A stretch of 64,000 nucleotides of DNA from an uncultured Bacteroidales bacterium (GCA_905233475.1 CAJOEN010000031.1:1-64000); one strand, 5' to 3'; shown: positions 19,738-29,949, numbered from the stretch's first letter. Numbers and translations are program-made. Notes: generated by a model not told the origin, from the sequence alone.

Positions 19738-20202
19738 ATGAAAAGGACCGTATTATTTTTAGGAAGTGCGTTGTTCGTTGCAGGTATGATGTTATCCTGC
19801 GGAAACAACAATGTCGAGGCTGTAGAAGAAGACACCACAGCTACCACCGAAGAAGTAACTGCTGAAGAAGTTCAAGCCCCTGAAGCTGTTGCTCCCGAAG
19901 CAACAACCGTAAGCAAAGAAGAAATTTTGAGCAAAGCTCGTGAAGCCGGCCAAGCAAAATGCAACTGCTACAAAACCGACCCCGCTTCTGTTGAAAACTG
20001 TTTCAAAGCCATTTTGAGCGAAAGCTACGCCGCTTACAAAGACGACGCTGATTTTCAGGCAGAAATGAAAGCTGAGTACAACCGTTGCATTAAAGAAAAA
20101 GCAACCAATGCCGCTAAAGAAGTTGGCAACAAAGCTGTTAAAGCCGGTGCCCAAGCTGCCTCTGAAGCTGCTTCCGACGCTCTGAAAAACTTCAAAAAAT
20201 AA
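19738..20202 (+). CDS. Ala/Glu-rich lipoprotein, hypothetical
   Basis: Lipobox MMLSCGNNN; 154 aa. Confidence 0.75.
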   Translation: MKRTVLFLGSALFVAGMMLSCGNNNVEAVEEDTTATTEEVTAEEVQAPEAVAPEATTVSKEEILSKAREAGQAKCNCYKTDPASVENCFKAILSESYAAYKDDADFQAEMKAEYNRCIKEKATNAAKEVGNKAVKAGAQAASEAASDALKNFKK

Positions 20203-20226
20203 CAAGATTTTTTCATAATCAACGAA

Positions 20227-20257
20227 AAGACAGGCGCTTGCCGCCTGTCTTTTTTAT
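20227..20257 (+). terminator. Rho-independent terminator
   Basis: AAGACAGGCG-CTTGC-CGCCTGTCTT followed by T tract. Confidence 0.88.
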
Positions 20258-20280
20258 ACATTTTAATTCCGAATACACCA

Positions 20281-21285
20281 ATGTCCGTAATACTCGCCAT
20301 AGAATCGTCGTGCGACGACACCTCGGCAGCCATTCTGCGTGGCGACCGCCTACTATCTAACGTCATTGCAAGTCAGGATGTTCACCGTCGGTACGGCGGT
20401 GTGGTGCCCGAATTAGCCTCGCGTGCCCATCAGCAGAACATAATCCCTGTGGTGGACGGCGCCATACGTAATGCAGGAGTCCAAAAAAACGACATCAAGG
20501 CTGTGGCCTTCACCCGAGGCCCCGGACTGCTGGGCTCGCTGCTGGTGGGAGTGTCGTTTGCCAAAAGTTTCGCGCAGGCTATGGACATCCCCCTCATAGA
20601 GGTGAACCACCTGCAAGCCCACGTACTTTCCCATTTCATCAAGGAAACCGACGACAGCGAAACGCCGCAGTTCCCGTTTATCTGTCTGCTGGTTTCGGGC
20701 GGACATACGCAGATTATACTGCTGAGAAGTCATTTCGACATGGAGATTATAGGAAACACCATCGACGACGCGGCAGGCGAAGCCATCGACAAGGCGGCCA
20801 AAATTATGGACCTCGGCTATCCGGGCGGACCTATAATCGACCGTATGGCCAAGGACGGCGACCCGCTGAAATATGCTTTCGCACAGCCCAACATCCCCGA
20901 TTTCAACTACAGTTTCAGCGGAATAAAGACCTCGTTTCTGTATTTTCTGCGCGACAGACTTGCCGAAAATCCCAATTTCATTGCCGAAAACCAAGCCGAC
21001 CTCTGCGCTTCGATACAACATACTATCGTGTCGTTTCTGCTGAAAAAGCTCACCAAAGCCATGAACAAAACGGGCATACGTCAGGTGGCGATTGCTGGAG
21101 GAGTGTCGGCAAACTCGTACCTGCGCGAGCAACTTACAGCTCTCGGCAAAAAGCACGGCTGGAAAGTGTTCCTGCCCAAAAAACAGTTCTGCACCGACAA
21201 TGCAGCAATGGTGGGAATAGCGGGATATTTCAAATTTTTAAATAAAGATTTCGCCGATATTTCGCTGCCACCGTACACGAGGTAG
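20281..21285 (+). CDS. tsaD: tRNA N6-adenosine threonylcarbamoyltransferase
   Basis: ILAIESSCDDTSAAIL, VNHLQAHVLSHF, LVSGGHTQIILL, GGVSANSYLREQL. Confidence 0.97.
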   Translation: MSVILAIESSCDDTSAAILRGDRLLSNVIASQDVHRRYGGVVPELASRAHQQNIIPVVDGAIRNAGVQKNDIKAVAFTRGPGLLGSLLVGVSFAKSFAQAMDIPLIEVNHLQAHVLSHFIKETDDSETPQFPFICLLVSGGHTQIILLRSHFDMEIIGNTIDDAAGEAIDKAAKIMDLGYPGGPIIDRMAKDGDPLKYAFAQPNIPDFNYSFSGIKTSFLYFLRDRLAENPNFIAENQADLCASIQHTIVSFLLKKLTKAMNKTGIRQVAIAGGVSANSYLREQLTALGKKHGWKVFLPKKQFCTDNAAMVGIAGYFKFLNKDFADISLPPYTR

Positions 21286-21364
21286 AGTTCGGAATTCGGA
21301 ATCAATCATACAACTCTAACAATCAATATTTTAATATCTTAACATCTAAACAATCCAACATCCA

Positions 21365-22498
21365 ATGAAAAACCTCTTTACCAGAACCTTAGCGCTTGTT
21401 GCAATACTTGCAACGACTTTTTCTTGTCAATCGCAAAACAGAGTGGAACTTACTGTAAGTGAGGGACAACTCCGTACAGAAATAGCACAAATGCTGATGC
21501 TGGGTTTCCGTGGTACCACTTTGACGAAAGAAAGTCATATCTATCACGATGTCAAGAATTTGAAAATTGGCGGAGTGATACTATTCGAATACGACGCACC
21601 TTCGCGCAAGCGTCCCCGCAACATAACTTCACGCTCGCAGTTGAAAAAACTCTGTGCTGATTTACAATCCATTAACGAAGAAAAACTCCTCATTGCCATA
21701 GACCAAGAGGGCGGCAAGGTGTCGAGACTGAAGGAAAAGTACGGATTTCCAACTTTCGCAGGGGCAAAAGATATGGCAATTTCCGGTAGCACCGACAGCA
21801 CCATATATTGGTCGGAACTAACGGCCAAAACACTGAAACAGATGGGGATAAACCTCAATTTCGCCCCCTGCACCGACGTGGACGTAAATCCCGATTGCCC
21901 TATCATCGGCAAACTGGGACGCAGTTTCTCGTCCTCGCCCGAAGATGTGGCAAAACACGCCAAGGCATGGATTGCCGCACACAAAAGACATGGCGTGCTT
22001 TCGTGCGTGAAACACTTTCCCGGACACGGCAGCTCCGAAAGCGACACCCATCTCGGCATTGCCGACGTTAGCGACACATGGAGCGACAAAGAACTGATAC
22101 CCTACCGCAGACTTATAAAGGACAACGTGGTGGATATGGTGATGACCTCGCATGTGTACAACAGCAAGCTGGATGCCGACTGGCCCGCCACACTTTCGGA
22201 AAAAGTGATTACTGGATTACTGCGCAAACGACTGGGTTTCAAGGGCGTGGTAGTTACCGACGACCTCGCCATGGGTGCCATGGTTTCGCAGTACTCCTTC
22301 GACGCCATACTCACACGCGCCATACTTGCCGGTGCCGACATCCTTTGTCTTTCCAACAACGGCGACACCTACGACCCCGAAATAGCAGCCAAAGCCATCG
22401 ACATCATCTTTGAAAAAGTGAAGGACGGCACCATCCCCGAAAACCGCATACATGAGTCGTACAACAGGATTATTGCGCTGAAGAAGAAGGTGAAATAA
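21365..22498 (+). CDS. nagZ: Glycoside hydrolase family 3 beta-N-acetylhexosaminidase (lipoprotein)
   Basis: IAIDQEGGKVSRLKEKYG, CVKHFPGHGSSESDTHLG, GVVVTDDLAMGAM; lipobox TTFSCQS. Confidence 0.9.
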   Translation: MKNLFTRTLALVAILATTFSCQSQNRVELTVSEGQLRTEIAQMLMLGFRGTTLTKESHIYHDVKNLKIGGVILFEYDAPSRKRPRNITSRSQLKKLCADLQSINEEKLLIAIDQEGGKVSRLKEKYGFPTFAGAKDMAISGSTDSTIYWSELTAKTLKQMGINLNFAPCTDVDVNPDCPIIGKLGRSFSSSPEDVAKHAKAWIAAHKRHGVLSCVKHFPGHGSSESDTHLGIADVSDTWSDKELIPYRRLIKDNVVDMVMTSHVYNSKLDADWPATLSEKVITGLLRKRLGFKGVVVTDDLAMGAMVSQYSFDAILTRAILAGADILCLSNNGDTYDPEIAAKAIDIIFEKVKDGTIPENRIHESYNRIIALKKKVK

Positions 22499-22515
22499 CA
22501 GCCGCCAAAGTCACC

Positions 22516-22562
22516 GAGTTTTTTCCAAAAGTGATAAAATTTTGCGGTTTTGGAAAAAACTC
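22516..22562. terminator. Long perfect hairpin (15-bp arms) between convergent genes, candidate bidirectional terminator
   Basis: GAGTTTTTTCCAAAA (22516-22530) and TTTTGGAAAAAACTC (22548-22562). Confidence 0.6.
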
Positions 22563-22643
22563 AAACTATTTTGAAACTCGCATCTTGATTCCAATCACAC
22601 CATCCCCGAAAGCCGCATACACGAGTCGTACAATATTACATCT

Positions 22644-23540
22644 CTATTTTCCCCACTCAAACCTCATCTCCGCACAGCTCTCATTTACAACCAATTCCGT
22701 TTCCACGCCGAGAGGCAGGGCAAGGTTGTTGGTGCCTACGTGACCGAAATTCTGGCAGAAAAGCACCGGATAATCGTATTCCGCAACTGCTTCGTAAACA
22801 ATCTCTTCGGCGGTTTTCCCGAAAGGAATGGTGTTGTTGTGCATATCGCTCGTACGTTTGAGGTTCTGCATCATGCGGTCGATGTGGTAGAGGTATTCGT
22901 CAAGGTCTTCGATAAACAGTATCTTGCCGTCCGTGTCGATGTCGGAATGGGAGCCGCAGAGACTGTAAAGGATGGAGAGGTTGCCGCCCACGACCTCGGC
23001 CTTGCAACTGCCGCTGCGGTTGTGTGCCGAGGGTGTAATCTCCAACTGCAAACCGCTGTAGCCGTGCAGATTGCCGAACAAAGCCGCTTTAAGACTCTCC
23101 ACGGCGGGATATGACTTGGCTGTGGCATCGGTGGGGATATTGAGCGGCATGGTGGCATGCAAAGTACTGATGTCCAGATTTTTGTTGATATGCGAGTGCA
23201 GTACCGTAACATCGCTGTAACCCACTATCCACTTGGGATTTTTGGCGAAAGCGGTGAAATCAAGTCGGTCGATGATACGTACTGTGCCGTAACCGCCACG
23301 GGCACAGACTATTGCCTTTATTTCGGGATTGTCGAGATACTGTTGCAGGCTGGCGGCGCGCAAAGCGTCATTGCCGGCAAACTGATTGTCGGTGGCGTAG
23401 AGGTTTTCATTGGTTACAACCTCTAGTCCCCACGAGCGGAACAAGTCCACCGAGGGCTTTATCTCTTCTGGTGACACCTTGCGGGCGGTAGCCACGATAG
23501 CTATCTTGTCGCCTTTTTTCAGAAAATCGGGAGTTGTCAT
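22644..23540 (-). CDS. LD-carboxypeptidase (peptidase S66)
   Basis: FLKKGDKIAIVATARKVSPEEI, ICARGGYGTVRIIDRLDF, KWIVGYSDVTVLH, GGNLSILYSLCGS. Confidence 0.92.
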   Translation of the reverse strand: MTTPDFLKKGDKIAIVATARKVSPEEIKPSVDLFRSWGLEVVTNENLYATDNQFAGNDALRAASLQQYLDNPEIKAIVCARGGYGTVRIIDRLDFTAFAKNPKWIVGYSDVTVLHSHINKNLDISTLHATMPLNIPTDATAKSYPAVESLKAALFGNLHGYSGLQLEITPSAHNRSGSCKAEVVGGNLSILYSLCGSHSDIDTDGKILFIEDLDEYLYHIDRMMQNLKRTSDMHNNTIPFGKTAEEIVYEAVAEYDYPVLFCQNFGHVGTNNLALPLGVETELVVNESCAEMRFEWGK

Positions 23541-23635
23541 ATTTGTATTAGTTCAAAATAACACTTTATTCAATATGCAAAGATAATCTTTTTTAATAAA
23601 TTATGAGCATTTTATTATTATTTCCTTGTTCGCTA

Positions 23636-24976
23636 TCATATATATTTATGTATAATGTTTTCCAAATTACCAATCATATAAAAAGGCAAATTGATAAGGC
23701 GGAATGGCTTTTTCTTTATTACTGTGTTGAGGTTGTTCACCGAAAATTGTCCCGACCAAACTCTAACTGCCATATCTACAGATGAATGCTCAACAAACGA
23801 GTGCAGTGAGCGCAAATGTGAATCCACACCAGCCTTTACCTCTATGGGAATTACTTTAGAATCCACCTGCCAGATAAAGTCCACTTCGGCACTCTCACCA
23901 CCCTTGCCACGTGTCCAAAAAGCCCTTCGCTGACCGATGCGGTTGTTAAGTGTCAGCAACTCCTGCGCTACGATATGTTCTGCCACCCGACCTTTCCAAG
24001 TGCCCATAATATCTTGTGAACCAATTATTTCCATTCGAATACCTGCCGCATAGTTCACCAGTCCTGTATCAAGCCAAATAAGCTTTGGTTGTCGCCTTGT
24101 TTCCGTAAGTATAGGACTTTCCGCGGATGTGGTAGGATAAGTCAATTCCAAAAGCATGGCCTTCTGCAACAAACGGAAGGCATTGCCTATTTCGTTGATT
24201 TTATAGCCAGAGCCGGCAAATCCGTTAAGGGTAACTGTCTGACCAGCCTTTAGCCACCCGTGTTCGAGTATGAAACGTACCGCACGCGAAAGTTTGTCCT
24301 TTTGCACATATTTGTTCACATCGTCGCGATAAGCCTGAAGCAGAGTTTCGTAAATATCATCCAAAGCAAGCACATCGCGACTTACAGAATACACTTGTAC
24401 AGCCTCCGGCATTCCGCCTACAATCACATACTGGTTGAACAAGGACATAAGCCTGTTGTGCAAAGGCACGGAATATTTTTCGTCGTACATTATTTCCAAT
24501 AGATTGTCGAACCCCATTGCTCCAACAAACTCGGAAAACGAACAGGGACGTATCGGCAGATATTGCACACGTCCGACAGGAAACGACGTGTTCACATCAA
24601 CAATATTTTCGAGCAAAGAACCTGCCGCCACCACATGTAGATTATTATGCTCTTCGTAGAAATAACGCAATAGTGCTATTGTCTTTGGTGAATTTTGAAT
24701 TTCATCAATAAAAAGCAGTGTGTCGCCTTTCTGCCTGATTTTGCCGCTATGCGCAAAAAGCAGATTTACAAGGTCATCAAAAGGAATTTCTGTTTCCAAC
24801 AACTTACGGTGCTCGTAATTTTCCAAATTAAAATACAAATAATTGGAAAAAGAACGACCAAATTCATTGATAATTGTTGTCTTTCCTACTTGTCGAGCAC
24901 CACGAAGTATAAGCGGCTTACGCCTCTCGTTAGACTTCCAATCCTCTAATACGCTGATTACATTACGCTTAAACAT
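23636..24976 (-). CDS. AAA+ ATPase with DUF4143 C-terminal domain
   Basis: PLILRGARQVGKTTIINEFG Walker A, TLLFIDEIQNSPKTIALLRYF Walker B, C-terminal GGESAEVDFIWQVDSKVIPIEVKAG. Confidence 0.93.
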   Translation of the reverse strand: MFKRNVISVLEDWKSNERRKPLILRGARQVGKTTIINEFGRSFSNYLYFNLENYEHRKLLETEIPFDDLVNLLFAHSGKIRQKGDTLLFIDEIQNSPKTIALLRYFYEEHNNLHVVAAGSLLENIVDVNTSFPVGRVQYLPIRPCSFSEFVGAMGFDNLLEIMYDEKYSVPLHNRLMSLFNQYVIVGGMPEAVQVYSVSRDVLALDDIYETLLQAYRDDVNKYVQKDKLSRAVRFILEHGWLKAGQTVTLNGFAGSGYKINEIGNAFRLLQKAMLLELTYPTTSAESPILTETRRQPKLIWLDTGLVNYAAGIRMEIIGSQDIMGTWKGRVAEHIVAQELLTLNNRIGQRRAFWTRGKGGESAEVDFIWQVDSKVIPIEVKAGVDSHLRSLHSFVEHSSVDMAVRVWSGQFSVNNLNTVIKKKPFRLINLPFYMIGNLENIIHKYI

Positions 24977-25021
24977 TTCGCAGACATGTTATTTTTATCT
25001 GCAAATATACAAAATTTATTC

Positions 25022-25114
25022 ATTCGGTAGGATACTTTTGTCAAAAATCGACTTATTCGGTAGGATACTTTTGCCAAAAATCGACTTATTCGGTAGGATA
25101 CTTTAGAAAAAGTT
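25022..25114. repeat. Three direct copies of a 33-bp repeat upstream of the DUF4143 ATPase gene
   Basis: ATTCGGTAGGATACTTTTGtCAAAAATCGACTT starting at 25022, 25055 and 25088 (third copy truncated). Confidence 0.9.
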
Positions 25115-25196
25115 ATATTTATACATGAAACTTTTAGTAAAAATCGTAAAAGTTTAGCTTATACTTAAAAATTCTTGCTTTAATTCTGTTAAATCA

Positions 25197-25826
25197 CTAA
25201 TCAACAGTATGGAAAATCCTGTCGCCGGCATCGCCCAAACCGGGAATTATATAGCCTTGGTCGTTGAGGCCTTTGTCGAGCGATGCGGCGTAGATACGCA
25301 CATCGGGATGGGCGGTCTGCACTGCCTCAAGTCCTTGCGGCGAGGCTACTATACAGAGGAAACGAATATCCTTAACGCCGTGTTTCTTCAGCTGTCCTAT
25401 GGCGTTCACCGCCGAGCCGCCGGTGGCAAGCATGGGGTCGAGAAGTATGATGTTGCGTCTTGCTATATCGGACGGCATTTTGAAATAATACTCAACAGGA
25501 TCAAGTGTTTCTTCGTTGCGGTAAAGTCCTATAAAACCGAATGTTGCAGTTGGCACTGCCTGTAAAATGCCGTCCATCATGCCAAGTCCGGCGCGCAGTA
25601 TGGGGACAAAAACGTAGTCGTCCATATTTATACGTTTTGCCGTAATTTTAGACATTGGCGTATCTATCTCACGTTCATATGTTTCTACGTCGCGAAAAGC
25701 CTCGTAGCAGAGCAGGGTGGAGAGTTCTTTGATTATTTCGCGGAACTCCTTGGTGGAGGTGTTTTTGTCGCGCAAAACGCCCATTTTGTGGCTTACAAGT
25801 GAGTTGTTCAGAATATATTCTTTCAT
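25197..25826 (-). CDS. upp: Uracil phosphoribosyltransferase
   Basis: LVSHKMGVLRDKNTSTKEFREIIKEL, VPILRAGLGMMDGI, LLDPMLATGGSAVNAI. Confidence 0.96.
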   Translation of the reverse strand: MKEYILNNSLVSHKMGVLRDKNTSTKEFREIIKELSTLLCYEAFRDVETYEREIDTPMSKITAKRINMDDYVFVPILRAGLGMMDGILQAVPTATFGFIGLYRNEETLDPVEYYFKMPSDIARRNIILLDPMLATGGSAVNAIGQLKKHGVKDIRFLCIVASPQGLEAVQTAHPDVRIYAASLDKGLNDQGYIIPGLGDAGDRIFHTVD

Positions 25827-26115
25827 AATGTAAAAAAGTATTATTCAATATGTTGTAACGGCTATGTATAAGAATTTGTCCCCACCGTTGTTTTTTGCAA
25901 ATGTACGATTTTTTTTATTGAAATATAAATGAGATTTTCGGATGTTTGGATTTTAGGACATAGTGTTGTTCATCAAATCTACCCGAAAATCAATTATTAA
26001 AAAAACACAACCCTTAACCCTTAACTCTTAACTCTTCTTAACTCTCCTCATTAATGGTGATGTATAATTAGAATATACCTATTTATAGTTATAGGGCAAT
26101 GCGAAAAAAATATCG

Positions 26116-26123
26116 TACTTTTG
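26116..26123 (+). promoter_or_regulatory. Bacteroidetes-type -7 box (TACTTTTG) upstream of feoAB
   Basis: Matches TAnnTTTG, ~76 nt upstream of the ATG at 26199. Confidence 0.45.
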
Positions 26124-26198
26124 TATCTGTAAATCAAAACTGAAATATCGTCGAAAAACGGTAGTAAGTTGTTTGTTTACAATAAAATACAATTATTG

Positions 26199-28742
26199 AT
26201 GAGTAATAAAGAAGAATATAAGATAGCGAGTTTGGCGGATATTCCGACCGCTTACAAATGTGTGATAGTAAAAATCGGCGGACATGGCGGATTGCGGCAC
26301 CGACTGATGGAAATGGGCTTTGTGCGTGGCGAGACGGTTCAGGTGATAAAGAACGCCCCGTTGAGCGACCCCATTGAATATCAGATACTTCAGTCGCGGG
26401 TGTCGTTGCGCCGAAGCGAGGCACGCAAAATCGACGTCATCGAGCTTACCGACAGCAATTCCGATGCCGTGCGCTCCGATACAACAAAGGACGAATATTT
26501 CGGCACTTTTGTTGAGGAATACGACAACAACGAACAGCTGTCGAAGAAAATTCAGGAGGCAAGTCACACTATTACAGTGGCTTTGGTGGGTAACCCCAAC
26601 TGCGGCAAGACTTCCTTTTTCAACCACGCCACAGGCCTGCACGAGAAAGTGGGCAACTACGGCGGCGTTACCGTAGATATAAAAACGGGAGTATTCTACC
26701 ACAAGGGCTACACCATACGTCTGGTGGACTTGCCGGGCACCTATTCCATTAACGAATATTCGCCCGAGGAACTGTGTGTGCGTGAGTATCTTAGCAAGAA
26801 CGAACACGACATGATTCTTAACATCGTCGATTCGTCCAACCTCGAACGCAATCTGTTCCTCACCACCCAGCTTATCGACATGAACACGCCTATGATAATG
26901 GCACTCAATATGTTCGATGAGTTTTCGGCCAAGGGGGACAAGTTCGATTACAAGACCCTCAGCACAATGCTTGGCTTTCCGATAGTGCCTACCACAGCAT
27001 CACGAGGTACGGGCATACCCGAAGTCCTTCAGGCAATTATCGACGTTTTTGAAAACAAAAAGGACATAACCCACCACATTCACATCAACTACGGAAACGA
27101 CATTGAAAATGCCATTGCTTCGGTGAAAAAGGAGATAGAAAACAACAAGGATATTATCAATCTTTATCCGTCGAGGTATTTGGCTATCAGTGCGTTGGAA
27201 AACGTGAAACACACCGTTGCCGAGCTGGAGGCCCTGCACAACGGCAAGCAGATACTCGATGAGGCCAAGCGTCGTCGCGAAAATCTCGAAAAACACCACC
27301 ACGAGCCTATCGACACACAGATAAGCAACGCGCGCTACGGCTTTATCCGCGGCGCACTGAAACAGACTTTCGTTCCCAACAAAAGCAACACCAAACGCTG
27401 GCGCGCTTTCCGTGCCGACGACATACTCACCAACCGCTGGCTGGGACTGCCTGTGCTGCTGGTGTTTATGTGGATAATGTTCGAAACCACCTTTATAGTG
27501 GGCGCCTATCCGCAGGACTGGCTCGATATGTTTATTTCGTGGCTGGGCGGCCTTGTGCGCGGCTGGATGCCCGAAGGTATGCTGAGCGACCTTGTGGTGG
27601 ACGGCATTATCGGCGGCGTGGGTTCGGTTATATCGTTCCTACCTAACATATTGATACTCTTTTTGTTCATCTCGATAATGGAAGACACGGGCTATATGGC
27701 ACGTGCCGCCTTTATGATGGACAAACTGTTTCACAAATTCGGCTTGCACGGACGCTCGTTCATACCTTATATAATGGGCTTCGGCTGTGCCGTGCCTGCA
27801 ATAATGGCCACACGTACCCTCGAAAATCGCAAAGACCGTCTGGTAACGGTGCTTACCATACCTTTTATGTCGTGCTCGGCGCGACTGCCTGTATATCTGA
27901 TACTTATAGGGACGTTCTTCCCCAAAAACCAGGCACTTGTGATGATGAGTCTTTACCTGTTTGGTGTTCTTGTCGCCGTGCTTTCGGCTAAAGTGCTGAG
28001 CAAGACGGTGTTCCGCAGCGTTTCCGAGGAGTTTGTGATGGAACTGCCGCCGTATCGTGTACCTACCGCGCGCAACGTGCTGATGCACATGTGGGATAAG
28101 AGCGTGCAGTACCTCAAAAAAATGGGTACCATAATACTTGCCGCCTCCATAGTGATATGGGCGTTGGAGTATTTCCCCCGCAACTCTGCCGCCGAACAGC
28201 TTGTGGCACAGCAGATTGAGCAGACCGAGGGTATGCCCGTCGACAGCTGTTTCACTGCCGAAATGAAAACTGCCGCCATCGACTCCCTCTCCTACCTGCA
28301 GGCCGCCGTCCACAGCGAGAAATCCTTTGTGGGACGTTTCGGACATCTGATAGAGCCTGTGGTACGTCCCTGCGGTTTCGACTGGCACATAGGCGTGGCG
28401 CTTTGCACTGGCATCGCCGCCAAGGAGATAATAGTCTCCACCCTCGGAGTGCTGTATCAGGCCGGCGATGTGGAAGATGCCGAAGGCGAGAGCGCGCTAC
28501 AGGTGAAGATAAAGGAACAGACATGGCCCGAAGGCAGCGAGTATGCGGGAAGGCCAATCTATAGCCCGCTGGTGGCCTACGGACTGATGATTTTCGTGCT
28601 GCTCAGCGTGCCGTGCATTTCCACCCTTGCCGCCATCAAGCGCGAAGCCGGCTGGGGTTGGGTGCTGTTCACCTTCGTCTATACCATTTTCCTCGCTTGG
28701 CTGTTCTCCATGCTTATTTTCCAGATAGGGTCGCTGTTTTAG
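26199..28742 (+). CDS. feoB: Ferrous iron transporter, FeoA-FeoB fusion
   Basis: N-terminal FeoA SH3-like domain; G domain GNPNCGKTSFFNHATG...DLPGTYSINEYSPEE; FeoB permease core with MGFGCAVPAIMATRTL. Confidence 0.96.
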   Translation: MSNKEEYKIASLADIPTAYKCVIVKIGGHGGLRHRLMEMGFVRGETVQVIKNAPLSDPIEYQILQSRVSLRRSEARKIDVIELTDSNSDAVRSDTTKDEYFGTFVEEYDNNEQLSKKIQEASHTITVALVGNPNCGKTSFFNHATGLHEKVGNYGGVTVDIKTGVFYHKGYTIRLVDLPGTYSINEYSPEELCVREYLSKNEHDMILNIVDSSNLERNLFLTTQLIDMNTPMIMALNMFDEFSAKGDKFDYKTLSTMLGFPIVPTTASRGTGIPEVLQAIIDVFENKKDITHHIHINYGNDIENAIASVKKEIENNKDIINLYPSRYLAISALENVKHTVAELEALHNGKQILDEAKRRRENLEKHHHEPIDTQISNARYGFIRGALKQTFVPNKSNTKRWRAFRADDILTNRWLGLPVLLVFMWIMFETTFIVGAYPQDWLDMFISWLGGLVRGWMPEGMLSDLVVDGIIGGVGSVISFLPNILILFLFISIMEDTGYMARAAFMMDKLFHKFGLHGRSFIPYIMGFGCAVPAIMATRTLENRKDRLVTVLTIPFMSCSARLPVYLILIGTFFPKNQALVMMSLYLFGVLVAVLSAKVLSKTVFRSVSEEFVMELPPYRVPTARNVLMHMWDKSVQYLKKMGTIILAASIVIWALEYFPRNSAAEQLVAQQIEQTEGMPVDSCFTAEMKTAAIDSLSYLQAAVHSEKSFVGRFGHLIEPVVRPCGFDWHIGVALCTGIAAKEIIVSTLGVLYQAGDVEDAEGESALQVKIKEQTWPEGSEYAGRPIYSPLVAYGLMIFVLLSVPCISTLAAIKREAGWGWVLFTFVYTIFLAWLFSMLIFQIGSLF

Positions 28743-28834
28743 TGTTGAATTGTTGGATTGTTTAATTGTTGTTTTTTGGGTGAACAGTGATCTGTGAACA
28801 GTGAAAAAGAGCGACGGATGGTGAATATGTGAAA

Positions 28835-28890
28835 ATGTTAAGATGTTAAGATGTTAAGATGTTAAGATGTTAAGATGTTAAGATGTTAAG
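28835..28890 (+). repeat. 8-bp microsatellite (ATGTTAAG)x7
   Basis: Seven exact tandem copies followed by degenerate GAGTTAAG and GAACTAAG. Confidence 0.95.
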
Positions 28891-28957
28891 GAGTTAAGGA
28901 ACTAAGAGGTGAATAATTGTACATTGTAAATTACATTTCAACTCTCAACTTAAAGAA

Positions 28958-29176
28958 ATGGGTGTTCAGGTTATTATAACGGGATTGATAGTGGCTGCGG
29001 CGGTGGCGTTCCTTGTCGTGACGTTACGGCGCAAACTCACCAACAACGACTGTGGCGGCGATTGCAAAAGCAAAAACGCTGGCGGATGCGCTTCGTGTCC
29101 GATGTACGACAAAAATGCCTGCGGATGCACAAACCGCAACGGCTCCGCACAGGATTGCGGCTGTGGGAAAAAATAG
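28958..29176 (+). CDS. FeoB-associated Cys-rich membrane protein
   Basis: One TM followed by Cys-rich tail CGGDCKSKNAGGCASCPMYDKNACGC, downstream of feoB. Confidence 0.85.
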   Translation: MGVQVIITGLIVAAAVAFLVVTLRRKLTNNDCGGDCKSKNAGGCASCPMYDKNACGCTNRNGSAQDCGCGKK

Positions 29177-29223
29177 TTTTGCTTACTCGGAAAAAAAAAC
29201 GTAAATTTGTAGTCTTCAAACCG

Positions 29224-29949
29224 ATGAAAAACATCTCTGAAATGAAAACCAAACTTTTTACCAAAGATATGCGTCTGGCCGACCTTATCATTGCCAACCA
29301 CCACCTTCTGCCAACCCTGCCGCGTTTCGGCATTACGCTGGGATTCGGCAACCGTAGGGTGGAGGAGGTCTGCCAGAAGAACGGCATTCCCGCCGATTTT
29401 TTCATACTTATGTGCAACGCCTACACTTTTGAATCCTACATTCCCTACGAGGAAACCATTATGGACACCGACATACGCTACCTTGTGCCTTTCCTCACCG
29501 CCTCGCACAGCTATTATCTTGATACACAGATACCTCACATCGAAAGGCACATGATGAACATCATTGGCGGCGACAACAGCAACTATTCCGTGGCCTTGCG
29601 CACTTTTTTCAACGACTACAAAAAGGACATCACCGAACATTTCGACTACGAGGAAAAGACGCTGTTTCCCTACATCGCCGACTTGCAGAAAGGAAAGAAA
29701 CGTAGCGACTACAGCATCTACGACTTCGTGCAGACGCACAACTCGGGCATAGAGGACAAACTGAGCGACCTAACGCTGATACTTTTCAAATACCTGCCCG
29801 AAAACAAGTCCGACAACGACGTTATAGACTTGATTTTGGACCTGATAGAACTGACCTCCGACCTGAACAAACATGCCATGATTGAGGACAAAATTCTTGT
29901 GCCTTACGTCGAAGCTCTGGAGAAAGGAGTTGGCAATGACAAACTATAA
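29224..29949 (+). CDS. Hemerythrin-domain (RIC/YtfE-like) protein
   Basis: His-rich helical pattern HSYYLDTQIPHIERHM, EHFDYEEKTLFPYI, QTHNSGIEDKL. N-terminal LADLIIANHHLLPTLPRFGITLGFGNRRVEEVCQ. Confidence 0.82.
   Translation: MKNISEMKTKLFTKDMRLADLIIANHHLLPTLPRFGITLGFGNRRVEEVCQKNGIPADFFILMCNAYTFESYIPYEETIMDTDIRYLVPFLTASHSYYLDTQIPHIERHMMNIIGGDNSNYSVALRTFFNDYKKDITEHFDYEEKTLFPYIADLQKGKKRSDYSIYDFVQTHNSGIEDKLSDLTLILFKYLPENKSDNDVIDLILDLIELTSDLNKHAMIEDKILVPYVEALEKGVGNDKL

Noticed and set aside
25022-25114. Possible CRISPR array
   Set aside because: The three 33-bp units are contiguous with no unique spacers and no cas genes nearby. Treated as iterons.
28835-28906. Possible CRISPR or protein-coding repeat
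   Set aside because: The unit is 8 bp with no spacers and lies between genes; a simple microsatellite.
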